A program made the position numbers and the translations under genes. From NCBI GenBank assembly GCA_023129805.1, contig JAGMBK010000009.1, positions 1-22,576 of the forward strand: a stretch of 22,576 nt of DNA, in the 5' to 3' direction. The stretch comes from Candidatus Zixiibacteriota bacterium (lineage in GTDB: Bacteria > Zixibacteria > MSB-5A5 > SM1-73). Position 1 is the first letter of the stretch. The number at the start of each line of letters is the position of its first letter. The notes below the pieces were generated by a model that saw only the letters and a program-made list of their open reading frames with translations, was not told the DNA's origin and made no database searches. Below are positions 21,235 through 22,576 of this stretch, piece after piece.

Positions 21235-22576
21235 ATGGGTACTCTATATTTCGGTGATAACCTCAATATCTTGCGCGAACACATTAAAGATGAAAGCGTG
21301 GACTTGGTTTATCTCGATCCACCTTTCAACAGTAAGCGTGCCTACAACTTGTTATTCAAAACACCTAAGGGCCATGTATCCGATGCGCAGATAACAGCTT
21401 TTGAAGATACCTGGCACTGGGGTGACCAAGCAGAGCGTGAGTTTGCAGAACTTTTACATCAGCCGAATACCAACGTAGCAGAAACAATGCAGTCTCTTCG
21501 CCAGTTTTTGGGCGAAAATGATGTGATGGCTTATCTCACGATGATGGCTAATCGGTTGCAGGAAATGCGGCGGGTGTTAAAACCAACGGGCAGTCTGTAT
21601 CTGCATTGTGACCCGACCGTCAGCCATTATCTTAAAATTGTACTGGATTCCACTTTTGGCATCGAGAACTTCGTCAATGAAATTGTCTGGCGGCGGCAAA
21701 ATGCTAAAGGGCTGGCTTTTACTCGCTTTGCCTCCAATCACGATATTCTGCTCAGATATGGCAAGTCAGGCCAGCGGATATGGCATCCACAATACAAAGC
21801 CCATAGTCCCGAATATATTGCTCAGTTTTATCGGCACACCGAGCCGGAAACCGGCAGAAAGTATTTTTTAGCCGATTTGACCAACCCGAATAAAGACCGC
21901 CCTAATTTAACCTACGAGTTTTTAGGGATAAGCCGGGTTTGGCGATGGACAAGAGAACGCATGCAACAAGCCTATGAGAAGGGTTTGATTGTCCAGACAA
22001 AACCGGGAAGCGTGCCACGGCTGAAGCGCTACTTGGACGAGCAAGAAGGCACCCCGATTGATGATATATGGGATGATATTCTGCCCATTCAAGCACAAGC
22101 TGCAGAGCGACTCGGTTATCCTACTCAAAAACCACTCGCCTTATTGGAAAGAATCATCAATGCCAGCAGCAATCCAGGTGATCTTGTGCTTGACCCATTT
22201 TGCGGTTGCGGCACTGCCGTGCATGCCACCCAGAAGCTGGGGCGTGATTGGATTGGAATAGACATTACACATCTTGCTATCAGTCTTATTGAAAAGAGAC
22301 TCAAGGATGCATTCCCCACCATCACCTTTGAAGTCTTTGGAACGCCAAAAGATTTTGACGGCGCTAAGGAGTTGGCAGAAAGAAATAAATATGAGTTTCA
22401 GTGGTGGGCATGCACATTGGTTAATGCTCAGCCATATAAGGGAAAGAAAAAGGGAGCAGATACTGGCATCGATGGAATCATATATTTTCAGGATGACAAA
22501 GGGGAAGCGAAGAAGATTATCGTATCGGTCAAAGGTGGTGAAAGCGTAACGCGAACAATGATAGCAGACTTGAAAA
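21235..22576 (+). CDS. Beta-class DNA methyltransferase with C-terminal restriction-nuclease-like domain, 3' truncated by window edge
   Basis: 447 codons are visible from ATG 21235 (AGGTGG at 21224-21229 upstream; an in-frame GTG at 21229 is an alternative). The frame is open to the window end. DPPF at 28-31 (motif IV, amino-methyltransferase of A-N6 or C-N4 type) precedes a variable target-recognition region (~150-290) and then DPFCGCGT at 320-327 (motif I, SAM binding): the IV-to-I order is the beta class. After residue ~385 comes EFQWWACTLVNAQPYKGKKKGAD, then GIDGII with D413 and VSVKGG with K433, similar to Mrr-like PD-(D/E)xK nuclease domains though Ser replaces the usual Glu/Gln before V-K. 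This suggests restriction and modification in one chain, or a methylation-guided nuclease. The consensus promoter and position beside repeats suggest a transferred, self-sufficient unit (inference). Confidence 0.9.
   Translation, partial: MGTLYFGDNLNILREHIKDESVDLVYLDPPFNSKRAYNLLFKTPKGHVSDAQITAFEDTWHWGDQAEREFAELLHQPNTNVAETMQSLRQFLGENDVMAYLTMMANRLQEMRRVLKPTGSLYLHCDPTVSHYLKIVLDSTFGIENFVNEIVWRRQNAKGLAFTRFASNHDILLRYGKSGQRIWHPQYKAHSPEYIAQFYRHTEPETGRKYFLADLTNPNKDRPNLTYEFLGISRVWRWTRERMQQAYEKGLIVQTKPGSVPRLKRYLDEQEGTPIDDIWDDILPIQAQAAERLGYPTQKPLALLERIINASSNPGDLVLDPFCGCGTAVHATQKLGRDWIGIDITHLAISLIEKRLKDAFPTITFEVFGTPKDFDGAKELAERNKYEFQWWACTLVNAQPYKGKKKGADTGIDGIIYFQDDKGEAKKIIVSVKGGESVTRTMIADLK

Overview
The window is bacterial chromosome, probably from an uncultivated, anaerobic, amino-acid-fermenting lineage with FCB-group (Zixibacteria/KSB1/WOR-3-like) affinity. 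That placement is inference. It rests on two very large secreted proteases ending in a FlgD-like/Por-type C-terminal module, on branched-chain amino acid and methylmalonyl-CoA metabolism, and on many short hairpin-forming dispersed repeats between genes. No rRNA, tRNA or CRISPR array was seen.

Left part (1-10252, all + strand). The 3' end of a biotin carrier protein is followed by three small genes: a single-chain DarT-DarG protein (ADP-ribosyltransferase toxin plus macrodomain antitoxin), a DnaJ-type zinc finger fused to a TIR domain, and an unknown 107-residue protein. Metabolism then resumes with methylmalonyl-CoA mutase large chain, methylmalonyl-CoA epimerase, a leucine/valine-type dehydrogenase and, after an MNT-HEPN toxin-antitoxin pair, butyrate kinase. 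Together the metabolic genes fit fermentation of Val/Leu/Ile to branched acids and of propionyl-CoA via methylmalonyl-CoA. scpB and an rluB-type pseudouridine synthase close the block.

Middle and right part (10550-20691, all - strand): an M6-type metalloprotease, a subtilisin-type protease, an MFS transporter, a TIGR04076-like small protein and an exported protein of unknown role. The two proteases share the same C-terminal module. At 21103 a consensus promoter starts + strand transcription of a beta-class DNA methyltransferase with a restriction-nuclease-like C-terminal domain, which runs off the window.

The most interesting layer is the conflict genes (DarTG, zinc finger-TIR, MNT-HEPN, methyltransferase-nuclease) set into or beside metabolic genes. 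A two-hairpin repeat (family C: 1639-1766, 2588-2662, fragment 7373-7386) occurs just downstream of three of them and nowhere else that I could find here. DarT and TIR domains both use NAD+, so 459-2999 may be an NAD-centred immune islet. Other repeat families flank the epimerase gene, overlap stop codons, or have entered the reading frame of the M6 protease.
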